Below the pieces are notes generated by a model. It did not search any database, was not told the origin of the DNA, and saw only the letters and a list, made by a program, of their open reading frames with translations. This document shows positions 1 through 13,151 of a stretch of 64,000 nucleotides of DNA, in pieces. Numbering within the stretch: the first letter of the stretch is position 1; each line of letters starts with the position of its first letter. The position numbers were made by a program, and so were the translations under genes. This stretch comes from Lateolabrax maculatus (taxonomy: Eukaryota; Chordata; Actinopteri; Acropomatiformes; Lateolabracidae): NCBI GenBank assembly GCA_031216445.1, contig CM062219.1:8074501-8138500 (forward strand), given 5' to 3'.

Positions 1-2264
1 AGTGAGAAGAATGAGATATCAGTGGTGGAGGAAGGTGGAGAAGGTATGGCTGATATTCTATACACTGCTGATGTTAAAGTACTGAGGTGCATTTAAGTTG
101 GTGGTAAGTCTTAGCGTCACATTCCAACTAAAATATATTTCCACTTCGATTCTACTACTTTTATGAAGAGCCCGACTTTTTAATTGCTATTGCTGTAATA
201 AAATTGTGTTTAATACACTAAAGTTTTAAGTCACAACTTTTCAGACTCTTATTATTTGAAACAAAGTTATCACAGAACAACTGTGCCTTTGATCCATTGC
301 AGAACCAGGCTTTAATTTTCTTTGGGAATCAGTCCACAACATAGCACGTTATGGTGAGAAAGAACACTTACAAGACTGACATGACCTCACATGCGCACAT
401 AAAGTCAGTAATATGTGGAGGTTTCCTACGTCACTGGATAGCTCTGTGAAACCACTTAAGCAGAACTGGATGTCTTGTTTTGGTAAACACTCCTCTAGAA
501 ACCATCCCGATCAGAATGTGGCTCGATGGCTGCTGCCAGAATTAATATGCGGTTAATGACATGGTTTGGCAAGCTGCCCTGCACTATTGATCCAGAGTGG
601 ATTCTTCCAGTCCACTTTATTACCCTAATGTAAAACATTCATCACTGATGATTCTGCTGTCCAACTCAGCTGAATACTATACAGGATATGCAGTATCTCC
701 CCTTTGGCAGCCACATGGTTCTCTTGCAGAAACTGCATATTTGAGATCATCAGATTTACATACTTTTGTACTCTACACCCTTAAGTGGGTTAAAGGGCAT
801 TTGCTAAGGGCCTGTTGCTGTGAATGTGGTTTCAGTTATACAGTAAGATATGCAACGTCTTCACGACCAGGTAAGCGCAAAAGATGTGAAAAACAGCAGA
901 ACAGTTTAAAACAAACATAGTTAAAGTTATGTCATCCATTATTTGCTTGGCTAAAGAGTATTTTGCTTGTAGTGTAGTGAATGTTAACTGTACATGACAA
1001 CATCTGGAGGTGATCTATGCAGAATGGCAGTATGATGTTAGCACTAATGCCTGACAGCCAGCAGGATGGAGAATGGGTCCCTAAAAGCATGTTGGCTGCT
1101 CTGAATGAAGCAATTAATTCAATCGTAGAGAGCTGGGATGCTGTCACGGGCTTTGAGGTTACGGGCTCCTCTATCTGTCTCTGTCTGTCTGTCTGTCTGT
1201 CTCTTTCTTATTCTCTGTCTCTCTGAGCCCTGGGATGGGCTCCAGGTGTGTTGTAACACTGTGGTTGCTTCCAGAGTATATACTAACTGCACAGGCGCCA
1301 GAGTGCTGCAGTTCCTTACGATAAGTTTTGATGAACAGTTGGTTTGGATGAGCCAGAGCCACTTCCAATGACACAAATTCATAGAGTAACACATTCTTAG
1401 TTAACTGTCATTAAGGCAGTTTTGGGTCGAAGTAGTCAGACTCATGCTGAGCTCATGTAGTTTGAGTAGAGTCCAACCATGTGGAATAGCCAGTGAATGA
1501 TTGAACTCTCTTCACTCTTTTTTCAAATTCTGGTCACCTCTCCACACTTATGTCAAATGCAAGTATTTAATGAAAAAGCCAAGCTGTGACCAGCTCCTGC
1601 AGGTCTATGCCTTCAGTTGGAAAAAATTGGGGGCTTAATACAAGAGACAGACAGGGTGGGGAAGTCGGAAAGTATTGTGAGACAGCACACATTGTTGGTA
1701 TTGGTCTTTTCAAGGGATTTGTTAACAAAATATGGACAATCACTCGCCTTCTTTATCCTTAAAGTATTTATTCTATATTCCTCCCTTTTGGCAATTATAC
1801 CCCATCTTTGTAATTGTAATAAAGCACTGTTCTCAACAGTGAAAATGACCCCATTTATCAGAATATTTAAAAAGGTAACCGCCAAGATTCCCAAATCCAC
1901 TCATCGTTCATTTCCTCCCTTTTTGTCCCCGCATCTTACTTTACCTTCAACCATCCAATTGCCCTTTTTGCACCTGTCATCATATTTTTGCACCATGTTT
2001 CCTGTCTTGCCCCTGTGTGCTGCCTCACCTCACCCTACTGTACCACTCCCTGTCCTGTCCCATCCTGTCCTGTCACGCCTTGCCTTTTCCTGTCACCCCG
2101 CCCCATCCTGTCCTGTCCAATCCCTTCCATGCCATCTCATTGCTCTCCTCGGACTATTGCCTCTCTCCCCTTTTGTCTGTCTTTTCTCCCTTCTCCTCTG
2201 ATTCCTATCTCTCTCCCCTGCCTCACATTCCTCTCTCCTTTTTCCTCTTTAATAAGTGCTGTCA
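1..2264. other. Intergenic, no gene seen
   Basis: Only short ORFs with no recognisable domains. Holds a (TCTG)n simple repeat at about 1172-1222 and a pyrimidine-rich stretch with CCTGTC units at about 2044-2130. Confidence 0.6.
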
Positions 2265-2429
2265 CTGCAATATTGACCTTGCGGTTGAAATATTGACAAA
2301 CACGATGTCAATCCGGCCAGAGAGCGCTTTATAAACAGGACGAAGAAGCCAAAGAAAGCCAAGCTCCGTCTGGCTCAGATTGTTTGAATTAGAGCAATTG
2401 CGTCTTTAAGCCTCCCCTCTGCTCCCTCT

Positions 2430-2431
<2 letters not shown>

Positions 2432-2479
<48 letters not shown>
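2432..2479 (+). repeat. (AC)24 microsatellite
   Basis: About 24 uninterrupted AC units, inside a low-repeat block that may be regulatory. Confidence 0.97.
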
Positions 2480-2481
<2 letters not shown>

Positions 2482-2612
2482 TGACATGTGCAACGGGTGA
2501 AGGAATTGTTACAATCCAGCTGCCTCCCATCCGAGGCTCGTCCGCCACTGCCAAGGGATGATGATGCTGATGATGAAGTTGCACAGGACAGCATGCCAAC
2601 ATTGGTCCCATG

Positions 2613-2635
2613 ATGACATCACAGGCTGATGTCAT
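2613..2635. promoter_or_regulatory. Inverted CRE-like pair
   Basis: ATGACATCA and its exact reverse complement TGATGTCAT flank a 5-nt spacer. A PBX-like TGATTGG follows at 2650-2656. Motif evidence only. Confidence 0.35.
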
Positions 2636-3009
2636 GCAGACGGGTGTGGTGATTGGACAGACAGCTGAGGAGGGTTATGTGTATTTGTGTGTGCGTGTGT
2701 GTGCGCGTGCACATGTTAGGGCAGGGTGAAAGTATGCAGTGTCCTTTGGGGCTCTCTGCATTCAGTCAGAGTTTTGGATGGACACTCACTATTTCGTTTT
2801 GCACTGGGGGAGGAAAAGATTGAGGAAGAGAAAGTAGAAGGAAGAGGTGGAAGAGCAGGAGGAAAAGAAGAGTAAAGAAGAAAAGCAGGAAGGAAAATGA
2901 TAGAAATCAGGGATTTCAAGGTGAAAGAGACTAAGAAATAGCAGAAACAAAAAGCGTCTACAGCCCGGCTGGCGGCTCTGTGAGACTGTATTCACAGTAG
3001 TGCTTTGGC

Positions 3010-3400
3010 AGATCTTTAGCAGGTATAATGTATACTATGTTCACCATCTATGGGAAGGGAACATAAGCGTGAGTACGAAATGTCATGGCAATCAATCCAA
3101 TAGTTTAGTCGAGAAATTTCACTCAAAACCACAAATGTTAACCTCATGGTGGCGGAAAAGTCAGGGGGTCACAAAAGTCATTAGGTCTCATCCTCTTCAG
3201 ACCATGAATGCCTGTACCAAATTCTATGTTGATCCATCCCGCAGATGCTGAGATATTTCATAGGATTAGTGCTACAAGAAAAGCAAGGAGGTCACAAAAG
3301 GCAATAGGAATGCTCCTCTGGGGGCCATGAATGTCTGTTCCAAATTTCATTGAAATCCATCCAATAGTTGTTGAGATATTTCAGAAGGAACAAACGACTG
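3010..3400. repeat. Dispersed repeat, copy 1 (internally repeated)
   Basis: Contains repeated phrases such as ACCATGAATGTCTGT, CAAATTTCATTG, AATCCATCCAATAGTTG and GAGATATTTCA, seen twice within the copy. The same family recurs at 39040-39440 and 45150-45320. I remember it as common in percomorph genomes; its class is unknown to me. Confidence 0.75.
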
Positions 3401-3420
3401 ATTGACCAACATTGCCATCC

Positions 3421-4609
3421 CACTAGAAAAATAGAAAGAAATAGAGCATTAAATACAAATAGAACATTACTGAGATCCCTCTGCAAAAGTTAGTGATGTT
3501 GAGAGTATCTAGTGAGTGAAAAGTGTGTCAGTCCTTACTGGCAACCTTTGAACAAGCTGTGATTCAGCTCAAAGGGGATCCAGAGTGCCACATACCTGTG
3601 ATAGCATGTTTAATCTAATCTCCTCTAGTCTCCCATTGTGGATACTAGAGAAGTGGGATTTCCTTAAATCAAGTTTTTCTCTTGTCCTGTCAGTCAAGGT
3701 AAACCACCATTTCTTGGACTTTGGTTGGCCTCCTTGTGGCAGTAAATTGCACCACAAACCTCCCACGCAGTCCACAAGCGATAAGAGCATATCAGCAGTT
3801 GTGGCTGTTCATAATTTTATGTTGTCACAACAGTGAAAGAGACACACAGTTTTATTACACTGACAGCATATGAAGTAAAATATATTATTATAGGAATGGG
3901 TAGGATCTGTGGAAATAGTAACAGTAGACAACCAGGTAGACAAACTTGTTTCCTCAAAATAAAGGAAAGGACAATGAGTCTTTATCAGATAGCAGGTCGG
4001 CGATGAGTCATGAGTGGGTGAAAGTAGGCCAGACTGAGAATGAGAAACAGAGGTATTCAGGTGTGGGATGTAACCATGAAGTTCAGCTACAGACCATGAC
4101 CTGCCCCGTGTATTCGTACATTGTGAAATTTATATTTCTGCACATTAAAACTGAAAACAGCTTTATTTTGTGTCACAAAATAAGGTGTAAATGTCAAAAG
4201 CAGATTATAGCAATGACCAAAATGATGAAGGAATGGCTTTATAGTTTGATTATAGAGGCAAAAAGAGTCACTAGTGGGAGTGATTTCTTAAAAGGTATAA
4301 ATATATTGTATATCTTAATACCTACAGCTGCTGAGCTGAGAGTACCATGACTGTGTGTTACATAATTTAGGGTTTGTTTTGCTGCTATGACGCAACTTCA
4401 AATATGGCCCCACAAACCCAGGAGGTTAGTTTATAGACATGTAATTTACTTTTATAAGCCCAGCTTGAGTAGTTGGGAGTCAAAGATGAAGAAAGAAAAT
4501 TCTGCCAATGTTTGCATGGTCCACTTGAGCAACGCTCCATAGCGGAATGACACAGCTCTTCAATGGGTGTCTTAGCAGTTTAAACATGTTTATGAAGTTA
4601 TTCTCAAAA
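3421..4609. other. Intergenic, nothing recognised
   Basis: AT-rich sequence with only short ORFs. No gene, motif cluster or repeat family identified. Confidence 0.5.
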
Positions 4610-4990
4610 TTATATGGACAGTATTGGCTAACACAGAAACTGATATGTTACGGCAAACATTCAGATTTACTGATACAGTTCAGTTTGTAAGTATTTGGAC
4701 AGTGATATGACTTTCATTGTTTTGGCTCCACTCCAGCCTTTTTGGATATTAATCTTGGGGGGATTGTATTTAAAAACAGGCTACAATTTCAACACAGTTT
4801 ATCTGATGTGGATGTAAACCCCCTCAATTATGGCCATTAGAACTGTGTATCTTAGTCCCACAATGCTGTATGCCAAATTTGGTGTTGATAAAGTCAAAAT
4901 ACAAAAAGTAGATGTCACTTTTCTGTTTTTCAGTCTATGCAAATTAGCAAAAATCAATAATGGCAGACTTTTTTAGTCCAATTGGCTTTT
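4610..4990. repeat. Probable degenerate transposon fragment
   Basis: Includes AGTATTTGGACAGTGA and flanking text that I associate with a common fish interspersed element. A T run ends it. Family not named. Confidence 0.4.
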
Positions 4991-5224
4991 TTTTTTTTTT
5001 AGCACATTAAGTTGGATATGTGTGTCAGACTGACTATGTGGGTGTCCATGCCAAATCAGGCCACTAGCGCAGGGTTGTGCGATGGTGTGGGAGTGTCACT
5101 GCCATTTCTACTTGTTTATGTTAACAGTTGCTCGTTGAACAGTGGAAAACGACGCTACATGGTAAACAAGGTTTTTCTTCCCGTGGGCATCTTCTGGTCT
5201 GTTCGCCGGCTAAAGTGATTGGCA

Positions 5225-5445
5225 ACCACACCGTGTCTTTGGGTTGCCTTTATCCAATAGTTGATTCTGTTTAAATGCAGGGGCGCTGTATTCTTTAAGC
5301 ACCCCCTGCAGTCCCCACCGCCACAGCCTAAACGCATTAACCCCATTCAAGTGAATGGGAGGACTAGTGTTTATCTTCTCATCCAACTCTTGGCAAGAGA
5401 GCAAATAAGGGTATTTCCCAAAATATTGAACTTTTCCTTTAAAGA
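5225..5445. repeat. End of foldback element (family F)
   Basis: The segment CCAACTCTTGGCAAGAGAG..ATTTCCCAAAATATTGAAC is the reverse complement of the family F terminus seen at 12785, 50690 and 60519. Only one end is clear. Confidence 0.55.
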
Positions 5446-7374
5446 GATTTTAACATACTACCTACACTCATGCTACAGGGCTGATGAATGACTGTCTGGC
5501 TGTTACACTGACAAGGCAGGCAGACAGGTACTGAGGTCTGCTGTGGTTGATCTTTGGCCAGCAGGGTGTGGGTTCACTTTCCTTTGCCAATGCCGTGTCA
5601 AAACTCTGGCACGGGGCTCCACGTCCCCTGGTGGGTGGAGAGATTCTGTGTTGTCTGGTGATGAAGTGCCCCGTCACGGCAAATGAATGAGGGCGGGGAT
5701 AACACACTTGGAGTGGGCATGAATGTCGTTTGAGGTTGATTTGTAAGCATCAATGGGTGTACACGGATAGAAAGATATCCAGCGCGTATGAAAGAACTTG
5801 TGCTTGTATTTGTGTGCACAGGCAGGCACATGGGTGTGTGCATTCCTTGATCATGGCCGGGCCCTTCTTCTGTGTATCCCTCCAGCTGACAGGAGCTTCC
5901 TGTTGTAGTAATTGTCTTTTTATAGCTAGACTGAGGCGCCCCTTGGCCCGTGGCAGACAAACAGACAAGCACTTCAAAATCACCTGCTAGTCAGTAAACA
6001 AGAAGCTCACTGAATGACCGCAGAGGAAAGTGAAAGAGAATAGACATTTGCTATGTGCGTTGAGGTGAATTTACGAATGTTAAAATGTCAATGGCAATCA
6101 GTAAAAAACTTTAATCAACCTGAAGTCGCAGCAGCCCCTCAAGACATTACGTAATGTTTGCTTAATTTCTCTTAAACGACACTTATCTGAATCGTGGCCC
6201 CCGTAAAAAAGAGCCCTGTATTGTTTCTGAACAGAATAGTAACAAGATTAGACTTGGCTGGGCTTTGTGTGTGTAATAACTCCACCTCTGTGGCATTCAT
6301 AACACAGGCCTGGGTCACAGTTAAGAGGGAGAAAGGATAAAATAAAGCAACGGCAGCGCTCTTATCCGTCGCTCCCCTCCCTTCTCTTTTCCTTCCTGCG
6401 AAATCAGATCTGAGCTCTGGCCTGTCTCTCCACCCGGCCCCCCGAGAGGGAGAGGGGTCTGTCTGTCCTCGGCGCTTCCTCCCCGGGCCTCGCCAACACG
6501 GGTGGCGCTGGGGCTGTTGCATAACTACAGGTTGAAGGCACGATGTTATGAGGTCATCGTCCTGTGACCGACATTGCGCCTGCTGACTCCTCTCCAGTCG
6601 GGCTCAAGCTCCAGCCTGTTCCTCCCTTCCTGAGTGCATCCTGTGATATAGTGAAAGTAGGTCTGAAGTCGTGCTCCTGCTACAGTAGGCGCACATACAT
6701 AGAATTATGTCATAATTCAACACAACAAAAAAACAGAAAAGTCGTCTCAAAGTTAGCAGTTGGTTGGGCTTTTTTGGTGTTTCAAGTATGTCGACTTTCC
6801 TTTCAGTCACTTAGTTTGCAACCTCAAGTATCAGTATGCTTTAAATGAAAAGCTTGTTGGATCAAAACTTGAGGGCTGCCTCAAATTTTTGTGTTTTCCC
6901 GAAACCAACAATCTGTCTACCACTCTGGGCCAGACGGACTTTCCTCTAGTGCCATGCGGAAGTTAACATCTGGTATTTAGTGAAATATCTTGACAATTTT
7001 TTGACAGGTTGCGATGAAGTTTGGTACAGATGTTGCTGAGAGGATGAGGTGACCTGCTGACTTTTCCTCTATATCTCGCCTCACCTTCAAGTGTGGCCAT
7101 TTGGGACTGGTATAAACACTTGTGCCTCACGATGTGCCCGACACATCGCACAAACTAGTTCATTTCAAGCACGTTGAACCCAAGTGTCATGTACTATTTT
7201 GGACTAGACTTAGGTCTGTCTTCAACAAGCCTAGATAAGCAAATATTACATTAAAACACCTTCCCACAGCTCACCCTTAAGGAACGTAGTGCCTGGACTC
7301 TGTGACGATATAAAACTGTCTTTGTGCTTATCAATCAAAGCATCAGTGAACTCAAACAGGAAATGTGTTTTTAA
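5446..7374. other. Intergenic, possible regulatory block
   Basis: No gene. The part from about 6170 to 6600 is relatively GC-rich and free of recognised repeats, so it could be a conserved non-coding element; this is inference. Confidence 0.35.
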
Positions 7375-7640
7375 TGACCACGCTGCCCTTGTACCGTAAC
7401 GCTGTGCTAGCCAATTAGCTGCCAATAATTATGCGCCTGTGTGTATTTCAGAAATGGACCTTGGCTCTGAGCACAGTTATTAGATTTGTTTAGACAGTGA
7501 GGGGGACAAAGTCACAAAGGGTCTCTTTGAGAAGATCCTCAGGTGCATTTTGTCACTGCATTTTGTGGTCTGCAGCCTTATCTGATGAACTGTGAGATGA
7601 AGCTGGCATTCTGTGGTCCACGTTAACATTTCCTATTGCA
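7375..7640. promoter_or_regulatory. Candidate conserved enhancer block
   Basis: Non-repetitive block with homeodomain/POU-like cores (CAATTAG at 7422-7428, AATAATTATGCG at 7434-7445) and two direct SOX/TCF-like ACAAAG cores 8 bp apart (7506-7511, 7514-7519). Function is inferred from motif density only. Confidence 0.35.
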
Positions 7641-10600
7641 CAAACCAAAACATTTTGTGCTGTAGATGGCCACGACATGGAGTGGAGACCAAGTGGCGCA
7701 CTGAAATGGCGATAAGGATCAAATTGCTCCCGTCAGTGACAAAAACTGTCTCTGTTTCTCACATTTTGTGGCTCGGGCCATGGTCCTGAGAAAAAGGGCG
7801 CCTTTTGAAATGGAGCTGAATAAGACACATTATGGAGTGGGCAACAGAAAAAAAGCTATTACAGCATTTAGGTAAGGAATGACAAGTGGTCAAACCTCTA
7901 CCATCTATCTTAATATACAAGTTTAATGTGTGAGTGGAGGGTTTTCATAACTTTCGCTTGGCTCATTTTCTTTGCCATATTTCCATACTCATAAATGAGA
8001 GTTTTTTTAGGGATCCTAAAAATGAAGTACCTCAGAAAAAGAATTCAGCAATGTGTGAGCAAAGAGCTAAAATCACTTTAACACCCAAACTGAAATGAGA
8101 AAAGAGAAGAGAATCCTGACAGGCTCTCTCAGTAGGATAATGTGGACACAGCAAATTACATGCAACATTAGTCTGAGCTGGAATGTGTGCAATGATTTAA
8201 GTTAGTCATGTATTACATCTTTACCATATGATTAATTCTTGATATTTTTCATATTCACTGAAGATGCCCGATCAGCATTTTCCTACTGTTCACTGCTATT
8301 TTTCTGTACTGTCACTGAGCCAGTGTGTGTACAGTTTAAGATAAAAGGCTGCTCCTATCTGTGGGCAGAGGGCGTGTACAGCAGATCAGCACGCACGTTA
8401 TCGCCAAGTGAATATTTACTCTCTGGCCTGGTGCCCTAGCTTCTCTCTCACGATGGCATCTGACGTGGTTTCAGTGCCTCCGTGCTCACTGAACATGTCC
8501 CGCATGTGGACGGTGCCACACTTTAATCCAGGACGATCACATTTTCACATTCCTGGTGTTGGTTGGTTGGTCTTTTTCTCAATTTTAGAACATTACCAGA
8601 GCTGGGTTGCATACTGTCATATGGACAAGCTGATACAGTGACTGCTTTGATACTTTGTGGAGCCAAGTGTAATAGTATTGCTGGCAGTGTCCATTGTGAC
8701 ATTATAATTTAGGTAACACCCTCATTATGGCTTAATGGGGCTGTAAGAGTGACATAATACTACAGAGACCCTCAGCTCAATGGAAAACCCCTTCGACAAT
8801 GATCTTTCTTTGACCCGGAGTTGTGCTAATACATCCCCAACACCTGCTTTTTTCACACTCTTCGACTCTTTCTCCCCACTTCCATCGTTTGCTTTACTGC
8901 TGCCTCTCTTTTCTTTCAATCTTACGTCTCTAAGCCTGTATTTTCCCCCTTTCCTGTTCGTCTTCTTGTTCTGTGGTTGTTTTATTTCAGTTTCTCGCTC
9001 CTTAATCCTTTGTTACAGTGAAATCTATGATTTGATCACACACTGTAAGAAAGAAAGAAACTAAACAGCTTAACATTTCCATGGAGATGCATTATCTACA
9101 TCGTGATCTAAGCCTGGCTGCCACAGTGAGTTGCTCTCTGTTTCTGAACATACACGTCATTTACACCAGCTTGGCACCGGGAGCTAACAGTACAAGAGCA
9201 GTGATGATGATGAAGATGAAGACAATAATAATGGTAAGAGTAATGGAATACTACTCTCAGGTCTGTAGCGGCTGCTTACGCACGTATGAGAATGAGTCAC
9301 CGGGAGGGGAGGGTCCCCCCTCCCTCTGCAACTTTGTGGTGAGGTATTAACATAGTGAGGAGAAAGAAACTGGTTTGACAGACAGTTTCACAATCTGGAT
9401 TCTTTGCTATGGAACGCAGGGTAAACTGGCTAGATGTGTTGATGTACGCGAGCACATTACTGAACTGTATAAATGAAGAAAAATTAAAGAGGCTGGAGAT
9501 GAAAAGAAAAGTGAAAGGAGAAAGAACAAAAAGGAAAGTCAACATGGCATTTGGAAGAGATGATATTTTAATCTAATCCACCCTCCCTACATGAGCTTGC
9601 TGTGTACTTTTCATTAAAGGATACTTAAGGTTTATTACAACTTGGGTCTTATTTTCATAGTTTTGACCATCATCTATATTGGTTATTATAACATTGTACC
9701 CAGCGAAGTAATCACTGAGTCATGGGAACGCTGTGACATTGCTAAAATGAATTCAGTTGGGGCAAGAAACGGTTAGAGATTCTAACCGTTAAAACCGATT
9801 ATAAACCACTTTATTTAGAGGTAAAACGTAAGTGAGCACACTTCAAATGTTGATAAAAATCCCTGATGGCACAGAAAAATATGTGTGTCATAAGTACTGT
9901 AAGCATAGTAGGTCAGTTGAAGCAGGAAGTTGGCTTGTAAAATGTATTGGATGTTAACAATGGACACTGGGGACTATAATTTTACAGTTGGCCCAAATGC
10001 TCTCTTCCAAAAGAGTTTGGCTAACCTGGAGATTTGTTAAAAACCATCGTGGTCCATTTAATTATTTTTAGTCACGCTAGCTGCATTGCTTGCAGCAGTC
10101 TGTTTGTACAGACATTCGTGGTCTCCAGAGGATTAACTGTAATCACTTTGATTATCAGCAGATTTTTCATCTAAGCGACATCATCAGGTCAGAATTTTAA
10201 TTTGTGACCGAATACCTGCAAAACGAATTACTTTCCCATCAGCCTCAGTTGTACTTTGTGTCTTGCGCTAAGTAGCAAATGTTAGTTAATATAAGTTGTG
10301 ATAAACTGTACTTTTCTTTTAATTCTTTGGAAAAACACACAGATTTGCGAAACATATTCCTGAAAAAATATGATTAGTATTTTTTTTTTATTATGTCATG
10401 ATGTTCAAAATCCTCTAGGGCAGTCTTTAACCCAGAGGGGAAATAGAGGTAATTACTCCAAAAATAGCTTTATGTCATCCCTGTGGTGGTTCCCAGCCCT
10501 GTGACAGAGGAGTGAAAACTAACACACTAAACTTTGATCTTCTATGGTATACAATACACTGCTCCTCCATTCATATTTCTCTTTCAGGCACACACACAAG

Positions 10601-12076
10601 CACATGCAGAATGAAGAACTGAGGTTACTCATAGCTCCTGGGTATATGAGAGCACAATAACACAACGGTTTAGTCCTGATGACACTTCAGTCACAACAGG
10701 TACACACACTGTTGATTGTTCTTCTCTTCACGTCATCCAGCCCACTGTGGAGTCAGCTCATGCATCTGTTTGCTCTACTCAGGAAAGAGCCTCCTTCTTA
10801 TTTGACAAGAAAATACAAATACAGGGCCAGCTGAATAAGCCCTTTATTGTTAACACGGGTGTGCTTTAAATAGCAAAATGACTTTTTTTTTGTTGTTGCT
10901 GTAGGCGAATGTGGTGACACTGGTGCTGAAGCCTCCAAGACAAACAAAAAGTTGTATTTTTCCCTCCGCAGTCAGAGTAGAGGTGTGTACAAGTGTGTGT
11001 GCGCATACGCTTACAATGTGTTTGCATGCCAACGTCTTACTGGCTTTTTTGTGAAGTTCCATAACATTTCGGCATGTCACCACAGCACAGTATCCCACGT
11101 CACATTTTCCCTGTTACAGATGTAGCTGGCTCCCGTCTGCCATGTATGTGAGCGGGCATACATACTGTAGCTTGGCATTGTGGGTTAGTGGAATAAGTCC
11201 ACACACACTCTCACACAGTCAACAAGCTGGAGAGCGTCCACTCTGGCTGTAAGGTCTATAAACCTACGCAGGGCAACGAGGTCACATAGAAACACGACTG
11301 CTGCATGAGTCACGCAGTTCTCTTAAAAAGTCTGGTGGCTTGAGGTATTGTTCGAAAAGCACACAAGGAATTCATGTTATACTAAAGTGAGAAAAGGTTA
11401 GATATGTTTCAAGATAATTATTGAAAATTATTTCAATTCTGTTGATGAAGCCATTTAAAACAATTGCAGAAGCAGTGGATTCGTCCAACAAAACTGGCAT
11501 TTCCTCAGGTTCCAGTTTGGCGTGTTCACACAGGCCAAATGGTAACTTTTCAGCAAATTATGCTTTAAACACTACATCTTGTAGAGGCTACGACCAGCAA
11601 AACATGTCTTTTTTTTAACGTCTCATTCACTGTCTCACCATGCACCCTCAACTGACATAGTTTTGGGCACCAGTTCCAGATTTAGTTCTTGGATTTGTGG
11701 AGCTTTGGACTTGCCTCCACTCCACTCTGCAAAAAAAAAAGAGTCACAGCTGAATGAGCACCACTCCATGATCTGCCATTACAGCTCAAAACCTCCTCCA
11801 ATGGCAAATAAGCCGTTAAACGGATGTACCACAATTTGTATGTTGGCCTTTGCATGCAAATTCAAACGCAGACAGTAAACTGACTTAAGTCACAGCAAAT
11901 GCATTTGTGGTTTCATTTATTTGCCCATGTGTCAAAGAGTGAAGTTGATAGGTTAATACTGTTAAATATTTGTTGTTCTGCTGTAGTGAATACTCACTGT
12001 TAGCCAAAGCTCTGTCTCTGCCAGTATCAGATACATACGATAGAGCTCCTGTACCGGTAACTGAAAAATGAGAAGC
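7641..12076. other. Intergenic, no gene seen
   Basis: Short ORFs only. About 9610-10140 looks like an old interspersed repeat and includes a 10-bp hairpin at 9768-9790. Phrases related to the copy-1 dispersed repeat occur near 10110. Nothing else recognised. Confidence 0.5.
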
Positions 12077-12121
12077 CTGGAACTGATGTAGGATCAACAC
12101 TTGATCCTACATCAGTTCCAG
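12077..12121. repeat. Perfect 45-nt hairpin (21-bp stem, 3-nt loop)
   Basis: 12077-12097 and 12101-12121 are exact reverse complements separated by CAC. The arms begin CTGGAACTGATG. The loop is too short for a microRNA precursor. No neighbouring copy seen in the window. Confidence 0.95.
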
Positions 12122-12784
12122 TGGTCAGATTGAGACTATTTTTTTATGTTTCAAACACATTAATGAAGAATGAAATTGATTTTACATCTTGTCTCTGCAA
12201 TCTTTACACAATTTACCCAGTTTCCAAAGAAAGATAAATAAAATCTGTGGGCAAGAAACACACTAGAGTGCTAAAACAGACTTACATGTATTTCCACTGA
12301 TGGCCAAGCTTTAATGATTACCATGCTTTTGTCATGTTTATGGACATTCATGTGGAAGGTTTTGCTAGGGGAATCCTAATTTAATTCTTAAGAACTTCTC
12401 AGTGGTTTTTGTTTTTCCTCAAGTTTATTTGATTACAGTACCATATCCTACAAGATGCGTCATGAATGTCATCAACAGTTGCTGAGATTACTTTAATGCC
12501 TTTAGACTGCACTATTGATCACAGTTGGTATGAAATCAGAAAGTCTCTGATGTCTTTTCAAAAATCCCCGCATACGAAGAGTGTTTCGCTGACATGGCAA
12601 ATTTCCCATTTTGGTTCTAAAGAATGTGAACCTACTAATTTACTTCACATCTAACAGCCAGTTTTCTTTTCAGACTCATTAAATCCATGTGTCTAATGAA
12701 CAGCCTGTGTAGTAGCTCTCTCTCGCTCTCTGTATGAGTGTGTGCACATGTGTGTGTCATATTAATGTGTTGGAACTTTTGGGC

Positions 12785-13128
12785 TCAAAGGAAGAGTTTG
12801 ACATTTTGGGCAATATGCTTATTTGCTTTCTTGACATGACGATTGATTCCACTCTAAAGTCTGTACGCTAAATATGTAGCTGGACCCATCAGCTGCTTAT
12901 CTTAACTTAGCATAAAGACTGGAAATAAGGGGAAAAAGCTAATCTTTCCAAATAATTTTTCAAACCCACCTCCCAGCACCTCTAAAACTCACCAATTAAC
13001 ACGTTAATACTTTCTTTGCTTGGAAACTGGTCCCAGCCATGAAATAGTCCCACATAAAAGTTGTTACACTTTTTTGTTCAGTGTGAACCAAACAAGCAAT
13101 AACGTGTTAATTAGTGAGCTTCAGATAT
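12785..13128. repeat. Foldback element family F, copy with truncated right arm
   Basis: Starts GAAGAGTTTGACATTTTGGG and contains TTAGCATAAAGACTGG and AATTAACACGTTAATA. The last phrase reappears inverted near 13095-13120, so the element folds back. The right arm is cut short close to the SINE at 13152. Confidence 0.7.
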
Positions 13129-13151
13129 TTCTATATAAATTTAAAACAGAA

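Noticed and set aside
1617..2334. Overlapping 100-190 codon frames
   Set aside because: Pro/Ser/Leu-rich translation of a pyrimidine-rich simple repeat.
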